Part shown: positions 61,366 through 64,000 of the stretch, in pieces
How positions within the stretch are numbered: position 1 is the stretch's first letter
Layout: each line of letters begins with the position of its first letter
From: Rotaria sordida
Taxonomy: Eukaryota; Rotifera; Eurotatoria; Philodinida; Philodinidae
DNA: 64,000 nt
NCBI GenBank assembly: GCA_905250125.1
Contig: CAJNOL010000568.1
Coordinates: 59,445-123,444 of the forward strand
Direction: 5' to 3'
The notes under the pieces: model-generated
What the model was told of the DNA's origin: nothing
What the model saw: only the letters and a program-made list of their open reading frames with translations
Database searches by the model: none
Position numbers and translations under genes: made by a program

Positions 61366-64000
61366 ACCCTAATATTTTGTCGATTCTTTGCGACGATGGA
61401 AAAAAAAGCAAATGAAGCTGTAGTAAAATGCACATTTTTTCCAACCTTGTATTCACTCTCTCTTATCATCCTTTAGCTGTTTAATCGATGAGCGATAGAA
61501 AAAGCAGAACAATCATAATATTTGTATGAGAAGAATAGGTATCTCAATAATATGTGACCATGAGTTATTTAACGTACATGGATGAATGCACACAAGCCAA
61601 ACTTACTTAATGATATATATATGAACAATGTAATTCGTTTATCTCTTACATATAACAACGTCAATACATTACAGTGTTATTTTGGTTGTGGACACACAAG
61701 ATTTAGCAAGAATACAGCGAGTAAACGTAAGTCTTTTGCAATTGAATTCACTTCAGAAGGACTTTTTCATCATCAGTATCCAGCGAATTTTTCTATTTTT
61801 AAGTAATATCACTAAGCTTGTATAGTATTATTTTCGTGTCATAGTGATTGTTTTGTTGGCAACGAAAATGTTTCGAAATTATTTATGAAATGAATAGTAG
61901 ATATTAATTACTATAAAGTCTCTCTTCGCACAAAACGTCAGTAACAAGAATTGTCAGTAGATTTTTTGAGTTTCATCGTAGAAAAAAAACCATTCATCAT
62001 TGTATTGTTTACCATTAGAAAAAATTTTCCTTCACTGAAAATGAGATATGATACTGTAGAGAAAATAAGTGCTTTATAGGAAACTTTTGTGGAAGGTTCT
62101 CTTCAACTAGGTTTTTGGCGAAGAATATGCTTAGGATAATGTCTTCAGAGTGAATAGTTTTAATTGCATAACAACTGATTTCATGATGTTGACAAAACTC
62201 TAGCCAGTAGATGTTGTAAAAATTGTGCACTTTCGAAAATGCCTCTCTGGTTAAGATTGTTCAGAAAATTTTCTAGTTACAGTGAAGAAGTGGGATAATG
62301 GCGTCCTTTGATGCTTGTGTTATTCAAAACTCTATGAAGGAAATAAAAATCATAAAAGATTCTTCAGGAAAAGAAGATCGACATGCAGATCTTGAGAAAG
62401 AGTGATATCGTTAAAATGCTTCTAACTTTGAAATTTTGATTTGGATATTTTACTCATGGCGAATGATCATAATTCTAAAGCAGTTTACTTTTCCTATGAT
62501 TCGGTAGCGTACTTGTAGTAGTAGAAAATAACAATGCCACGAAATAAATGACTGTCTAGTTTTTTGCTTGTTATCTCTTTGAATTTTGATAGCGTTGAAC
62601 GAAATTTTCTCAACAAAGCGAGCATTGGATACTCTTTAGAACCCTAGAAGAGTACTAGTTATAGACAGAAAAGTCATGCAACTGCCATAAGAATGCTGAA
62701 AAACATGACTTGTCAACAGTTTTCATGCACTGATAGAGTTCATTTGTATTTGTATGATCTTGTTTCAAATCATAGCGATAGATTAAACAAATTTTTTTAT
62801 GGAACTTTGAAAGTTGTACTCTATGAGTGTGCATAAGAACACTTCGATGAAAACCCTATAGAGTTAAACAAATGTTAATTTTCCGAGATTTTCGAGAATA
62901 TTTCTGTTTTTCACTGTATTTTTCCAGTTTTTGGAAAAATACGAGCAACTTGTTGTAGTATTTTTTCCTGGAGAAAAGTTTTAATTTTGTGCAAATGCTA
63001 CTAAATGATAGTATGCAAGGCTATCCGAATTGTGAAGTAGTGCTACTTCGAATAGTTTGCGTGCAGAATAGTAAGATAAAGTATGGAAGAAAAGAGCTAG
63101 TTCTATGAAAAATAAATGTTCTACATAGAATCTTTTACATGCTGCTTCAGTATTATCAAGAAATACGAGTCAGTATCAATGAGGATACTTTGAAAGTTAT
63201 TATTAATAGACTCTCCTAGTACTAGTACAGTAAATTTTTTCTTTTATATCTATGTTCATAATCTCTGTAGAGCTTTATAGAGAATTCAATGGTGAATGTT
63301 TTCGGAAAAAAGATCCGTTTCGAAACAATAAAAGCTGACAGAGATATGTGTGAGTATCATATATGAGTCATAAAGAGTTCCAGCATAAGATTTTATATAA
63401 ATGGACAAAATGAAGAAAAATAGATTCTGTCTCGAATTTGAACCACACATCTTCTGTTATTCGAGCAGATATTCTAAGCTAATTAGATCAGCAGGGACAT
63501 TTTAGTTTTCGTTTAGTGTCAGAGTATACCATCGGCAACGTAAACAATATGGAGGAAATTACAAGGACTCATTTATTCTGAATCAGCTATTAATTTGAGA
63601 ATGTGTGCGAAGAAATAAATAGCCAGAAGAATCTTTCAGCTGAGCACTATTCATAATGCGGCTTAACTTCTAGGATTGTCCTATGTATTATTCAGTCATA
63701 ATGAATAATTACAAGTATTCAGTAATTTTATTTTTCTATCAGTTGAAAGCAGTCTACTCATTCTAGGAATCAATATGAGAGCATGATGAAAAGAATACGA
63801 CTCAGTAGGGCATCACATGAAACACTCATTTCAATACTTCTAAAGTTCTTATTGTTCACAGAGTTTGTCTGTTATTCACAACCACTTCTATATTCGCTAG
63901 GTCAGTTTCTTTGTTAATCGAAAGCTTTCTGGGAATAGTAGAAGAAAACTTGAATATATATATGTTGAAGTAGAACATGATGGTCAATTTAAGAAAGAGA
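61366..64000. other. Intergenic, no gene seen
   Basis: About 2.6 kb of AT-rich sequence with only short open frames and no recognised repeat or RNA gene. Confidence 0.5.

Overview
This is an AT-rich animal nuclear window. It has small spliced genes whose short introns are mostly 50-70 bases, with GT...AG ends. My best guess is a rotifer, probably bdelloid, but that is inference from gene style: compact introns in an AT-rich genome, decayed bacterial-looking metabolic DNA and hAT remnants. What the sequence shows directly is a ciliated or flagellated animal with Bar-class homeobox genes, an axonemal dynein heavy chain and an ATF4-type bZIP factor.

Layout: 1-0.3 kb is part of a dispersed repeat (family C). 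At 3.1-4.4 kb (minus) and 7.8-9.5 kb (plus) two Bar-class (BARHL/BarH) homeobox genes stand head to head around a 3.4 kb non-coding interval. Both have three coding exons, the same two intron phases, an N-terminal FxxDIL repressor motif and an intron inside homeodomain codon 53. From 10.0 to 49.7 kb (minus) one very large gene encodes an axonemal inner-arm dynein heavy chain, best matched to DNAH2, with tail, linker, AAA1-AAA6, stalk and C-terminal end all recognisable. Its long introns are packed with non-autonomous mobile elements: foldback families, nested insertions, short-TIR elements and a hAT transposase remnant.

At 50.7-51.5 kb (plus), head to head with the dynein gene, lies an ATF4/ATF5-type bZIP gene. 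An out-of-frame upstream ORF overlaps its start, the arrangement known for translational control of ATF4.

From 52.4 kb to the end the window is gene-poor. It holds a hAT-like remnant, a broken saccharopine-dehydrogenase-like reading frame, a 3.8 kb repeat-rich block bounded by inverted poly-G/poly-C tracts (13 x 10 bp array, diverged tandem duplications, a minisatellite split by a palindrome, an ATCGAT cluster), a small Ly6/quiver-like secreted-protein fragment, a 21 bp tandem repeat and a second family C copy interrupted by another foldback element.

The genes do not form one pathway. The window combines developmental regulation (Bar pair), cilium motility (dynein) and stress response (ATF4-like). 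The unexplained material is mostly foldback DNA, concentrated in dynein introns and the 52-61 kb accessory stretch.
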